Of a stretch of DNA of 50,356 nucleotides, positions 32,247-40,786 are shown piece by piece (position 1 is the first letter of the stretch; each line of letters opens with the position of its first letter). The position numbers and the translations under genes are program-made. Source of the DNA: Fidelibacterota bacterium (GTDB lineage: Bacteria > Fidelibacterota > UBA8477 > JABMPR01); contig JAIPJF010000024.1 of the NCBI GenBank assembly GCA_021734325.1, forward strand, positions 1-50,356, given 5' to 3'. The notes beneath the pieces are model-generated. The model was given only the letters and a program-made list of their open reading frames with translations, was not told where the DNA came from and made no database searches.

Positions 32247-32930
32247 CTACTTATTTCCTGGCGCGGGAGAATCTAACTCGAGCTCATTGGATCCCATCCT
32301 GGGTAGCTTTGACACTACAGGTATTTGCACCTCATTCCGACGCAAGAACCAGGGTGTGTAAGGAGCATTAAAGCGAGCCCAAATTGCCGGTCCAGCAGGT
32401 TCCAGACCCTGAGCAGCGATCCAGGATTCAAGTTTGGTTTTGTGCCTGGAATACCCCTTTTCATCCCAGAATCCGGAATACCTGATGGTGGCCACCCGAC
32501 GTCCAGGCACCTCACGGATTCGGACGCGTTTATCCTCGGGAACGGGGATGGTCTCAAGTGTAAAATGATCGGGCATCATAAAACTGATCGCCCAGGATCC
32601 TTGATTCTGTTCCTGAGATACTGGGGTGGTCATTTTAATTTTTTGATTTGCCATTTCCTGGGAGACGGGACTGGTCATAGCCACCTTGGACTGAGACCGG
32701 TTGGCTCCAGAGATATAGTTGAAAAGGGGGCGAAACGCCATGCTTGAAGCACCTTCCATACTGCCTTCAATATCGATTTCGGCGAGCAGATACGATTCAT
32801 AGTCCCGAATCTCAAACTGACCGTCTTTTTGCACCACACTGTATTTTGCTTCTTCGATTGCCATGAGTGTCTCTCCTGTAAAAAGCGTCAGCAAAACGGA
32901 AAGAGTCGTCAGACCTCTTTTGACCTTCAT
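32247..32930 (-). CDS. SOUL family haem-binding protein
   Basis: 227 residues from the ATG at 32930 (GGGAG seven bases upstream; a TTG two codons earlier is less likely). Signal peptide (about 5-23), then a SOUL/HBP domain: YSVVQKDGQFEIRDYESYLL, the paired VAMTSPVSQE and IKMTTPVSQE boxes, and WARFNAPYTPWFLRRNEV at the end. SOUL proteins bind haem or porphyrins. The exported form suggests periplasmic haem binding or protection. It lies upstream of the SDR-DUF2867 and SRPBCC genes in a probable three-gene operon. Confidence 0.88.
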   Translation of the reverse strand: MKVKRGLTTLSVLLTLFTGETLMAIEEAKYSVVQKDGQFEIRDYESYLLAEIDIEGSMEGASSMAFRPLFNYISGANRSQSKVAMTSPVSQEMANQKIKMTTPVSQEQNQGSWAISFMMPDHFTLETIPVPEDKRVRIREVPGRRVATIRYSGFWDEKGYSRHKTKLESWIAAQGLEPAGPAIWARFNAPYTPWFLRRNEVQIPVVSKLPRMGSNELELDSPAPGNK

Positions 32931-32981
32931 TTCCAATCTCCCTGCTTCACTGCCATTCTGAAATTCAGCTCTGTTTTCATG

Positions 32982-34187
32982 TCAAACATTCTCGTTGGTC
33001 GTTGCTACTGAATTGATCAAGGCTTTAACGATCCAGATGAAGACACCTGTAAGGAGGAGATTTACTGAAAGACTCAAAGCCGCCACCGTTACCATATCCC
33101 CACCAATCCCATATCCGAGGGCCAAAACCAGAATACCAGCTCCCACCTCTCCCCTGGGCCACATGCCTATTGCCAACGCCAATCGCTCTTTCCAGTGGGC
33201 TTCACGCTTATAGACAAAAGCCGGGAACATTTTGCCCACATTTGAAATAATGGTGACCATAAATACATGAAAAGCGATCATCCCGGCACTGAGCTGCGGT
33301 CCGGAGCTGACAAGCTCACTCCTAAAAACCCTTGGCATATTCAGGCCTACAAGGAAGATGAATACTGCTGATACAACCATGGCAACCTTCTGTTCCTGGG
33401 GGCTTTCCGGTCCCTCGAGATGTCCTTCCCGGGTGTCGTCAAGGTGGGGGTTTGCCCCTTCTGGTCGTTTCATCATTGTTCCAAGGACAAAGGCTGGCAA
33501 GAGGATTTCGATATGGATGGGAACCTGCTGGTCGATAAGCTTGCTGGTGAGATAGATCGCTTCAGATGCACCAACAATAGCCACTGCGTATCCCATAACC
33601 CAGGGCCAGGTTATGGGGATTGACCAACGGTGAAGGTAGGTCCAGGCAAAATAGATCAGAATTGCCATGATCAGAACCACGATACCCATTTGCCAGGATG
33701 CCCCCACCATGAGTATTCCCAGCGGAATCATGAGCAACACCGTATCCAGATCATCAAAGATTGCCAGCACCCGTGCTTTTCGAAACAGCCAGGTTGAGCT
33801 GAGCCCGGCAGCTGCCAACATGGAAAACAGAACACCAGCTGAGGTTGGGGCGGCGAATCTTGAAATAACCAAAGCTGGTTTCCAATCTTCCCAGCTTGTG
33901 GCACCTTCAGGACCTAGAATGTAGATAAAATAGATGGCGACAAATATCCAGGGGAAAGCGGCGGCTGTCATGGCAACGACATAATCCCATCCATAGCTGC
34001 CGAGTTTGGTTTTATCCAGCTCGAATTCGTAGCCAACATGGATCATGATAAATGCCAGACCGATCAGGGTAAAAACTGTAATAAACTCAGAAATGGTGTG
34101 GTATGAGTCTCCGAAATATCCTGGGAGTAGCTGCGAACCAATCAGACCTACTGTAAGGAGGATGGAGAAAATGAGTACTTTTTTCAT
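32982..34187 (-). CDS. cation:proton antiporter (CPA2/NhaP-KefB-like)
   Basis: 401 residues with about eleven to twelve membrane helices and no C-terminal RCK/TrkA domain. GWDYVVAMTAAAFPW, RFAAPTSAGVLFSMLAAAGL, AIFDDLDTVLLMIPLG and MWPRGEVGAGILVLALGYG are the conserved helix motifs of Na+(K+)/H+ antiporters; the Asp pair in FDDLD is a likely ion-binding site and the Arg in WPRGEVG is typical. A role in pH or sodium homeostasis is expected. It precedes the SOUL gene by 51 bases on the same strand. Confidence 0.88.
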   Translation of the reverse strand: MKKVLIFSILLTVGLIGSQLLPGYFGDSYHTISEFITVFTLIGLAFIMIHVGYEFELDKTKLGSYGWDYVVAMTAAAFPWIFVAIYFIYILGPEGATSWEDWKPALVISRFAAPTSAGVLFSMLAAAGLSSTWLFRKARVLAIFDDLDTVLLMIPLGILMVGASWQMGIVVLIMAILIYFAWTYLHRWSIPITWPWVMGYAVAIVGASEAIYLTSKLIDQQVPIHIEILLPAFVLGTMMKRPEGANPHLDDTREGHLEGPESPQEQKVAMVVSAVFIFLVGLNMPRVFRSELVSSGPQLSAGMIAFHVFMVTIISNVGKMFPAFVYKREAHWKERLALAIGMWPRGEVGAGILVLALGYGIGGDMVTVAALSLSVNLLLTGVFIWIVKALINSVATTNENV

Positions 34188-34549
34188 TAGATTTAAGTCC
34201 TGTCTTCTGTAATGATAAATTTATAAGCTTGTATGGCTACTAATGTAGTAATCCTCCCATACAATTGAATTAAAAAGCGATCCAGCAAATCAGTGACTGC
34301 AGTTTGATCTGAGATACCGCCAGTGTTCGTGGTAATTTCTTTCAAGTTGATACAGCCTCCTCATCTTTTGTGCAGTTTTCATTCCCATGGACATAATAAG
34401 ATAAATTTTTCCACATTCAACAACTAGATGCGCGTTATGCGCGTTAATTATTTCGAAAAATCTAACGTATTCAGTACTTCCGTTTCATATCCAAAAAAAA
34501 TAATACTTTAGGCGAGGTCCTTGTTCCTGATTGCATTGGGGGGAATAAA
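34188..34549. other. intergenic region between antiporter and the racemase operon
   Basis: No gene recognised. A 9-bp tandem duplication ATGCGCGTT occurs at 34428-34445, and an A8 run at 34493-34500. The region must hold the divergent promoters of the antiporter gene and of the plus-strand operon, but I see no convincing -35/-10 pair. Confidence 0.4.
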
Positions 34550-34771
34550 GTGTATATAGAGAAGCCCTGCCAAATAACCTCAGTGGCAGGACCCCCTTTT
34601 CATGATGAAAAAAGTAAAATTGGATATGTCAAACAAGCCTTGCACTGCCCTGCATACCACTATTGGTTTGACATTAACCACAACATCTTCGGGCCAGAAA
34701 CAGTCGGCAGTCTCGGGTCACGTTTGATAGCTAATTCGCAACAAACCAAGGATGGAGAAATCCCATGTTAG
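34550..34771 (+). CDS. possible small protein leading the DUF1611 operon
   Basis: 73 residues from a GTG start with a GGGGGG tract seven bases upstream. The stop overlaps the DUF1611 ATG by seven bases (ATGTTAG), as for translationally coupled genes. The sequence has three cysteines (including LHCPAYHYW and a final IPC) but no recognisable domain. It could equally be a non-coding leader; the next gene has its own GGATGGAG site. Confidence 0.3.
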   Translation: MYIEKPCQITSVAGPPFHDEKSKIGYVKQALHCPAYHYWFDINHNIFGPETVGSLGSRLIANSQQTKDGEIPC

Positions 34772-35844
34772 CAAGAGCGTTAGTGTATTGTGAAAACGAA
34801 TTTGGAAAGATCGATGGGAAGGTTGCCAATGGGCTCGCCCGGCATTCTGAAAAATATGCCATTCTCGGAATCATTGATAGCACAAAAGAGGGGCTTGATT
34901 CAGGGGAATATCTTGATGACATTAAAAATGGCATCCCCATTTTCTCAAGTATAGATCAAGCCGTCGAAGTATTGGGTTATGTTCCAGAATATTTCATTTA
35001 CGGGATTGCCGCACAAGCAGCATATCTTGTTCAAGAGCAGCGAGAGATAATTCTGGCGGCCATGAAAACAGGCATGAATTTCGTAAATGGCCTGCCTGAA
35101 TTTTTTACTGATGATGATGAATTTATCCGCAAGGCAATTGAATACCAGGTCCAGATTTATGATCTAAGGAAATCTCCTCCGAGAAAGAATCTGCACAATT
35201 TCACTGGCCGTATCCATGATGTCAAAACACCTGTCATAACTGTACTGGGTACAGATTGCGCCGTTGGCAAGCGAACGACTGCTTCAAAATTGGTTGAAGC
35301 ATTAAAGCTGGTGGGGCTGAACCCGGTCTTCATTGCCACTGGCCAAACCGGTCTGCTCCAGGGGGCAAAATATGGTTTAGCAGTGGATGTGCTAAGCTCG
35401 GGATTTGCCACTGGTGAGATTGAATATGCAATTATTCATGCCGATACAACAGAACACCCTGATATCATTATTGTTGAGGGACAGGGCGCCCTGAGCCATC
35501 CGGCCTATTCATCTACAAGTGCCATCCTGAGAGGAGCTGTTCCAGACGCCATAATTCTTCAGCACCCTCCCAAACGAAAGAATCATGCTGACTATCCTGA
35601 GCTACCCATGCCCACCCTTGAGTTTGAGATCGAGCTGCTGGAAATGTTTTCCAATGCCAAAGTTATTGCTCTCACCATAAATCATGAGGACATGACGGAT
35701 GTTGAGTTAAAAAGCACGATTACCGAATATGAATCAAAATACAAGCGACCAACGACTGATGTATTGAAGCATGGTTGTGATAAACTGGTGCATTCAATAT
35801 TAAATACTTTCCCTGATCTTCAGAAACGTGTCTCCTCTCCATGA
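34765..35844 (+). CDS. DUF1611 family P-loop protein (DgcN-like)
   Basis: 359 residues: N-terminal Rossmann-like domain (about 1-145; GIAAQAAYL near 80) and C-terminal P-loop domain (about 150-355) with Walker A GTDCAVGKRT (162-171), GQTGLLQGAKYG and VEGQGALSHPAYS. This is the full DUF1611 architecture. A family member, DgcN, has been reported to N-acetylate D-glutamate in D-amino-acid catabolism, which fits the next gene, a racemase, whose ATG overlaps this stop by four bases. I infer an acyl-transfer or ligase-type step on a D-amino acid; the exact substrate is not visible. Confidence 0.85.
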   Translation: MLARALVYCENEFGKIDGKVANGLARHSEKYAILGIIDSTKEGLDSGEYLDDIKNGIPIFSSIDQAVEVLGYVPEYFIYGIAAQAAYLVQEQREIILAAMKTGMNFVNGLPEFFTDDDEFIRKAIEYQVQIYDLRKSPPRKNLHNFTGRIHDVKTPVITVLGTDCAVGKRTTASKLVEALKLVGLNPVFIATGQTGLLQGAKYGLAVDVLSSGFATGEIEYAIIHADTTEHPDIIIVEGQGALSHPAYSSTSAILRGAVPDAIILQHPPKRKNHADYPELPMPTLEFEIELLEMFSNAKVIALTINHEDMTDVELKSTITEYESKYKRPTTDVLKHGCDKLVHSILNTFPDLQKRVSSP

Positions 35845-37580
35845 TCACACCACGTATTGAAATGACGCTTGAGAAGATTGCCCATAATGCAAGGGCTTTA
35901 GTAGCGCTGTATGGTTCAAAAGGAATTGATGTGATCGGCGTGACAAAAGTCGTTTGCGGTAATCCATATATCGCCAAGGTCCTGACAAAAAGTGGCATAC
36001 GTATCCTTGCTGATTCAAGGATCGAAAACATTAAAAAGATGCGCAATGCTGGCATCGAAGCCCAATTCCTCCTGTTGAGAACACCCAGTTTAAGCCATTG
36101 TGAAGCCGTCGTGAAATATAGTGACATGAGCCTCAACTCAGAATTGACTATTATTGAGAAGCTCTCTGCATATGCTGTTGAGTACGATAAATCACATAAA
36201 ATTATTTTAATGCTGGAACTCGGTGATTTACGGGAAGGATTAATGCCTGCAGATTTAGACCATACCATCGAACAGATATTAAAAATGGATGGGATTATGC
36301 TGACTGGGATTGGAGCCAATCTGGCATGTTTTGGGGGTGTTAAACCCGACGCCGAAAAAATGAACCTGCTCTCTTCAATAGCTGTTGATATCGAAGATAA
36401 ATTTGGCTTGCAGCTGGAGTTTGTTTCTGGTGGTAATTCCGCCAATTATGATTGGTTCATGTCCACGTCAGATGTCGGTAGAATTAATAACCTCAGACTG
36501 GGCGAATCAATTTATCTGGGCTGTGAAACCCTGTCGCGAAAGCCCATCCCCGGCTTGTACACCGATGCCATGACACTGGTCACAGAAGTAATAGAATCCA
36601 AAATAAAGCCTTCCTTACCGTATGGAACAATCGCCCAGGACGCATTCGGAAATATTACACAGTTTGTGGACCAGGGAGAAATTCGAAGAGCCATTCTGGG
36701 TATTGGATTGCAGGATGTGAACGTATCAGGCTTGACTCCCCGCATTGATGTTGAGATTCTTGGTGCGAGTAGTGACCACATTATTGTAAATGCAAAAGAT
36801 GAGGAATTGAAGGTCGGGGATGAACTGGAATTTGATCTGAATTATGCAGCCTTGCTGGCTGTCATGACCTCGCGCTATGTGAACAAAGTTTCCAGTGATC
36901 GCGTGAATGCCCACGAATATTGTGAACGGGTTGAACAAAAATATCGCCGACATGTACGACGTATGCAGACTACTGCACTCAAAGACAATCTTTCTCAATT
37001 GGTTAGTTTGAACGATTCCAGCTTTAATTTGATGTTTGAACCCTCTATCATGGAGAATTACCAATACATGGTCAGAGAAGCTGTCTACGATAAGATTGGA
37101 CGCATATCCAAGCGTTTGGATATGGAAGACAAAACATTATGGATCCGCTCAGCGTATCGATCATTTGAACACCAGCGCCTTTTATGGGAAGAACGGGTAA
37201 ACTCGCTGAAAATAGAGTACCCTAAAAAAGAGCTGGAAGAGATCGAAGAACTGGTCTCATATTTTATCGCTCCACCCAGTAAATCCATGCATGCAACAGG
37301 TGGAGCAGTGGACGCGTTGATATATGATTTAAAGCATGATAGCATCATGCGTTTCGGAACTAATGATGGATACAAAATAGACCTCAATGACAAGTGTTAT
37401 CCTTATCATCCCTACATTACCCCAGAAGCAAAGGTCAATCGAAAGCTGATTATCGGACTCTTTGAAGCTGAAGATTTTGTCGTCGACATAAAGGAGTACT
37501 GGCATTTTGATTATGGAAATATCAGCTGGGCAACAGAAAAAGGGAAAGAACAGGCGATCTACGGCATTATTGAAGCTTGA
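35841..37580 (+). CDS. fusion of PLP-dependent amino-acid racemase and VanX-type M15 D,D-dipeptidase
   Basis: 579 residues, no signal peptide, so cytoplasmic. Residues about 1-360 are an alanine-racemase-N-type barrel of the ornithine racemase/YhfX kind, with the PLP lysine in VIGVTKVVCG (Lys36) and a phosphate-binding SGGNSAN block. About 360-400 is a linker. Residues about 400-579 are a peptidase M15 (VanX/DdpX-like) domain with the zinc motif SMHATGGAVD (SxHxxGxAxD, about 481-490), EYWH (ExxH, about 552-555), and WIRSAYRS for the transition-state Arg. Both active sites appear complete. VanX cleaves D-Ala-D-Ala; with a racemase in the same chain the released D-amino acid could be converted at once. 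I know no described fusion of this order. Confidence 0.88.
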   Translation: MITPRIEMTLEKIAHNARALVALYGSKGIDVIGVTKVVCGNPYIAKVLTKSGIRILADSRIENIKKMRNAGIEAQFLLLRTPSLSHCEAVVKYSDMSLNSELTIIEKLSAYAVEYDKSHKIILMLELGDLREGLMPADLDHTIEQILKMDGIMLTGIGANLACFGGVKPDAEKMNLLSSIAVDIEDKFGLQLEFVSGGNSANYDWFMSTSDVGRINNLRLGESIYLGCETLSRKPIPGLYTDAMTLVTEVIESKIKPSLPYGTIAQDAFGNITQFVDQGEIRRAILGIGLQDVNVSGLTPRIDVEILGASSDHIIVNAKDEELKVGDELEFDLNYAALLAVMTSRYVNKVSSDRVNAHEYCERVEQKYRRHVRRMQTTALKDNLSQLVSLNDSSFNLMFEPSIMENYQYMVREAVYDKIGRISKRLDMEDKTLWIRSAYRSFEHQRLLWEERVNSLKIEYPKKELEEIEELVSYFIAPPSKSMHATGGAVDALIYDLKHDSIMRFGTNDGYKIDLNDKCYPYHPYITPEAKVNRKLIIGLFEAEDFVVDIKEYWHFDYGNISWATEKGKEQAIYGIIEA

Positions 37581-37581
37581 G

Positions 37582-38610
37582 TCATTCCTCCAAAACCTTA
37601 TCATCCGATTTTTTTCTGATTTGATTCCACACTAATTGAAATTTTTGCTGCAGCCTATCGACAAACGTTACAAAGCTATCCCTCCAGCTTGATCGCGATG
37701 GGCTGGTCAGGAAACCCTCCAGAATTCCTGAAAACTCAGGGGTTCGCAGATAGCCGAAAGATTTATGCGGGTTCCGCTTGCCATCAATAGCGTAGTCATT
37801 GTATACGGCGTGATCTTCGATGCCCACACCCTTCTGATTTTTCAAATAATCATCGTTCAAAGCATGATCCATAGCCACTTTGTCCTCAATATCAGCCAGA
37901 TTGATCCACTGCTTCTGGATACTTTCCGGAACCATAGGGCGCTTCAAGTCCGGATTCTGACTCCTTTGTCTTGCCAGCTCTCTACCCATGATAAAGGGCA
38001 AACCCAAGGGAGATCCGATTGTCACAAATGTGTTTATCTTCAGTTCATCTGCATAACGACTCAGGATATCGAAAGCCACAATAGACCCCATAGAGTGTCC
38101 GACCAGCAGGATGTCATATCCAGAATATTTTTTGAGTACTGTCAAGAGCCTGTCCTGAATATGCTTGCGAGCTGAACAGTCCTGATTGGTAAGTGAAACA
38201 CAATCATCCTGGAAATAGGCCCCCAGATCTCCAAAGTATTTGCGAATGATGACATCCGTTACACCTGCTAAATTCAGGGTCATATCCTCGTCGAGGAAAA
38301 TGCTATCCAATTGTTTATCTACGTATTTGAACAGTTTGGCGCGTAAGGATTCGCGAAGAGGATCACCTGTAGTGCTGCCCGGCACATAGGGCTCCTCCAC
38401 ATATCCTGGTTGATGCTTATCACTGATTTCTGTATCGAGTAATTCGGGATGCAGGATATCAGCCCAGAAAACGAGTTCAAAGGGAATTTCCTTGGTGTCA
38501 AAGTTGAGTCTTGTTAACCCTTCTCGCATGGCTCTGAGCCACCAATCCTTCAAGATATTCGCCGGTGGCTTATTCCCCAGCCCATGAATGCCGATGATCA
38601 TTTTTTTCAT
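37582..38610 (-). CDS. alpha/beta-hydrolase fold protein (PGAP1/lipase-like)
   Basis: 342 residues. The nucleophile elbow GHSMGS lies near residue 172, the fold opens with IGIHGLGNKPP (oxyanion region), and the C-terminal part holds candidate Asp and His residues (DIEDKVAMDHALN, GIEDHAVY, and KSFGYLRTPE). The N-terminal motif and length resemble intracellular esterase/lipase-like proteins of the PGAP1 group. No signal peptide. It converges on the racemase-dipeptidase gene; their stop codons are one base apart, with no terminator between. Substrate unknown. Confidence 0.75.
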   Translation of the reverse strand: MKKMIIGIHGLGNKPPANILKDWWLRAMREGLTRLNFDTKEIPFELVFWADILHPELLDTEISDKHQPGYVEEPYVPGSTTGDPLRESLRAKLFKYVDKQLDSIFLDEDMTLNLAGVTDVIIRKYFGDLGAYFQDDCVSLTNQDCSARKHIQDRLLTVLKKYSGYDILLVGHSMGSIVAFDILSRYADELKINTFVTIGSPLGLPFIMGRELARQRSQNPDLKRPMVPESIQKQWINLADIEDKVAMDHALNDDYLKNQKGVGIEDHAVYNDYAIDGKRNPHKSFGYLRTPEFSGILEGFLTSPSRSSWRDSFVTFVDRLQQKFQLVWNQIRKKSDDKVLEE

Positions 38611-38924
38611 CAGGGTTCCTTAATTAAACCACTTCATTCCATGCAGACGATTTGGGCAGAACAGGAGTCCAATTTTGTGCATCATGCTCAAAAGCTTCCC
38701 CCTGCTTCACTATGTAATCTGTCTCGAGAACAGTTCAAATCATAGGATTATCAGCGGACAAGGGAGAGATGCCTACCCTTCCTGCACCCCACTGAGTATC
38801 CTATTCTGGTGAGAATGGGGTGAAGCAGATATATGCTGTAGAAGGACATAATTTATCTGGCAAAAGTATTGACACCTCAGGCACATTTTAAGATTGGAAA
38901 TACCACCGATTCCCTTTCGCTCCC
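38611..38924. other. intergenic region, no gene seen
   Basis: About 310 bases between the divergently oriented hydrolase and hemerythrin genes. I see no reading frame with a ribosome site and no stable hairpin. The hemerythrin promoter lies directly after it. Confidence 0.45.
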
Positions 38925-38952
38925 TTGATAATTATTGTATAATTACTATAAT
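38925..38952 (+). promoter_or_regulatory. sigma-70-type promoter for bacteriohemerythrin
   Basis: TTGATA and TATAAT separated by 16 bases, the best -35/-10 pair I found in the window. It implies a leader of about 140 bases before the ATG at 39100. Confidence 0.55.
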
Positions 38953-39099
38953 TAGGACAATTGTAACTCCATCGAAGGGAACTCAGCGCATTTGCAGTTT
39001 CACATATTTTTTAAGCTTTTTGAGGGCATGGTTCATTGTTCAGGCCATATGTTGCTTAATACATTGACCTGATTGAACAAAACAAAAGGGGAAATTAGC

Positions 39100-39498
39100 A
39101 TGAGCTTGTTTTTATGGGATCCAGCATATTCGATTGATCATGGCGTCATTGACGATGAACACAAACGCCTTTTAGGTATTGCCAGACGCGTTCTGGATAT
39201 AGAGACAGTAGCAGGGAAAAAAGAAGAGATCAAGGATATTGTCAAAGAATTCTATGATTATGCCCGGACCCATTTTGAGCATGAGGAAAAATTAATGGCC
39301 GAGATTCAATATCCCTTGCTGGAGAAACATAAAAAGAAGCATGCGGAGATCGTTGCGGACATGAATCATTATCTGAGCAGTGATACCTACCTGTCACAAT
39401 TACTTTCCGATTTTAGGGTGCTGGCAATCAAATGGGTGTTAAATCACATTCTGGATGAGGATTTGCAGATCAGGGATTTTTTGAAAACACAAACCTGA
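39100..39498 (+). CDS. bacteriohemerythrin (non-haem diiron O2-binding protein)
   Basis: 132 residues from the ATG at 39100, with AAGGGG nine bases upstream. All hemerythrin ligands are recognisable: His21 (DDEHKRL), His58 and Glu62 (HFEHEEK), His77 and His81 (HKKKH), His116 and Asp121 (HILDED). A soluble single-domain protein that binds O2 or NO at a diiron site, used for oxygen supply, sensing or detoxification. In an organism with NrfA and NosZ it may buffer O2 or NO during oxic-anoxic shifts; that link is inference. Confidence 0.93.
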   Translation: MSLFLWDPAYSIDHGVIDDEHKRLLGIARRVLDIETVAGKKEEIKDIVKEFYDYARTHFEHEEKLMAEIQYPLLEKHKKKHAEIVADMNHYLSSDTYLSQLLSDFRVLAIKWVLNHILDEDLQIRDFLKTQT

Positions 39499-39601
39499 CT
39501 TTCAAGAGTCACCGGTCCCGCCTGAGTGGATGCCATGCCGGGCGATGACAGGATTCGTTCAAATATTTATTAAGTCACATTAGATATTGGAGCAGAGAAT
39601 A

Positions 39602-40636
39602 ATGCAAAAAGAGCTTCGAGTACGCACGCCACTACTTACCCCCAGCGGAAATCTGGAGCAAATAGGATGGTCACCTCGTGTCTTGTTGGACTGTAATCTG
39701 GAAGATGCTCACTTTTATGCTTTTAAACCCTTGCAGGGCTTGAGGATCAAACGCTGGGATTATTATGCCATCTTTACACCCCGGCATTTTTTCTCCGCCA
39801 CCATTGCCGACCTGGGATATGCTGCCAATATTTTTGTCTATATCATGGATTTTCATACAGGTGAATTGTATGAAGAAGGACTTATCAGCCCCTTTGGTCT
39901 GGGAGCCAGTCTTCCACGGAATAGCACCGTTGGAATCAGTTCCTATACTGGCCAGGGAGCAAGCCTGACCTTTACAGTTAAGGATGGTATCCATAGTCTT
40001 GATGTTGACTGGCCCAAGTTCAATGAAGGTCGCGGAATAAGTGCCCGGATCGACCTTAAACACCCCTCTGATCATGAATCTATGAATCTGGTCATTCCTA
40101 TCCCGCCGAAACGATTTTACTTCAACAGAAAGATCAATTGCCTGCCGGCCTCCGGATTTATCAAATACGGTGATTTAAACATCAAGCTACAGCCCGAGGA
40201 TTCCCTTGGTCAGCTGGATTGGGGACGGGGTGTTTGGGAGTATAACAGTTTTTGGAATTGGGCCAGTGCTTCAGGCTTTCAGGCTGATGGCCAGCGTATT
40301 GGTCTGAATTTGGGAACTGGTTTCGGCGACACCGGCGCAGCAACAGAAAACGCCGTTATTGTGGATGGTAAGATTCATAAGCTCGATCAGGTTCCCTTTT
40401 TGTATAATCCAAAGGACTATATGCAGACCTGGATATTTAAGGATAGTGAAGGCCGGCTAAACCTGACTTTTACTCCTTTTAAGGATCGAACTGCCCGAAC
40501 TAATCTTGGGATCATTTTTAGCGAAGTTCATCAACTCTTTGGCCGATACAATGGCCATGTTATCCTGAACAATGGTGACAGGTTGAATATCCGGGATCTG
40601 ATCGGTTTTGCAGAAGAGCACCATGCACGCTGGTGA
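39602..40636 (+). CDS. DUF2804 domain protein
   Basis: 344 residues from the ATG at 39602 (GGAG about eleven bases upstream; a TTG at 39587 is less likely). The protein spans the family: LTPSGNLEQIGWSPR start, RIKRWDYYAIF, central strand-rich part, GQLDWGRGVWEYNSFWNWAS and a C-terminal LTFTPFKDRTARTNL block. DUF2804 proteins have a beta-rich fold similar to lipocalin/AttH-like domains, and the substrate is unknown. No signal peptide. It stands alone between hemerythrin and a convergent solute-binding protein gene. Confidence 0.85.
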   Translation: MQKELRVRTPLLTPSGNLEQIGWSPRVLLDCNLEDAHFYAFKPLQGLRIKRWDYYAIFTPRHFFSATIADLGYAANIFVYIMDFHTGELYEEGLISPFGLGASLPRNSTVGISSYTGQGASLTFTVKDGIHSLDVDWPKFNEGRGISARIDLKHPSDHESMNLVIPIPPKRFYFNRKINCLPASGFIKYGDLNIKLQPEDSLGQLDWGRGVWEYNSFWNWASASGFQADGQRIGLNLGTGFGDTGAATENAVIVDGKIHKLDQVPFLYNPKDYMQTWIFKDSEGRLNLTFTPFKDRTARTNLGIIFSEVHQLFGRYNGHVILNNGDRLNIRDLIGFAEEHHARW

Positions 40637-40786
40637 CCCTAGTAGCTCTTGAGTCAAACATTCCGGGAATAGTTGTTCACATCAAATTGCCCTTTCTCAC
40701 ACCGGCATTCTGTCATTCTTGTTCAATAGTGTGCAATTGAAGAGGATTATTGGACTTTAATTATGCTGGTTCCATGAAAAAAGGGA

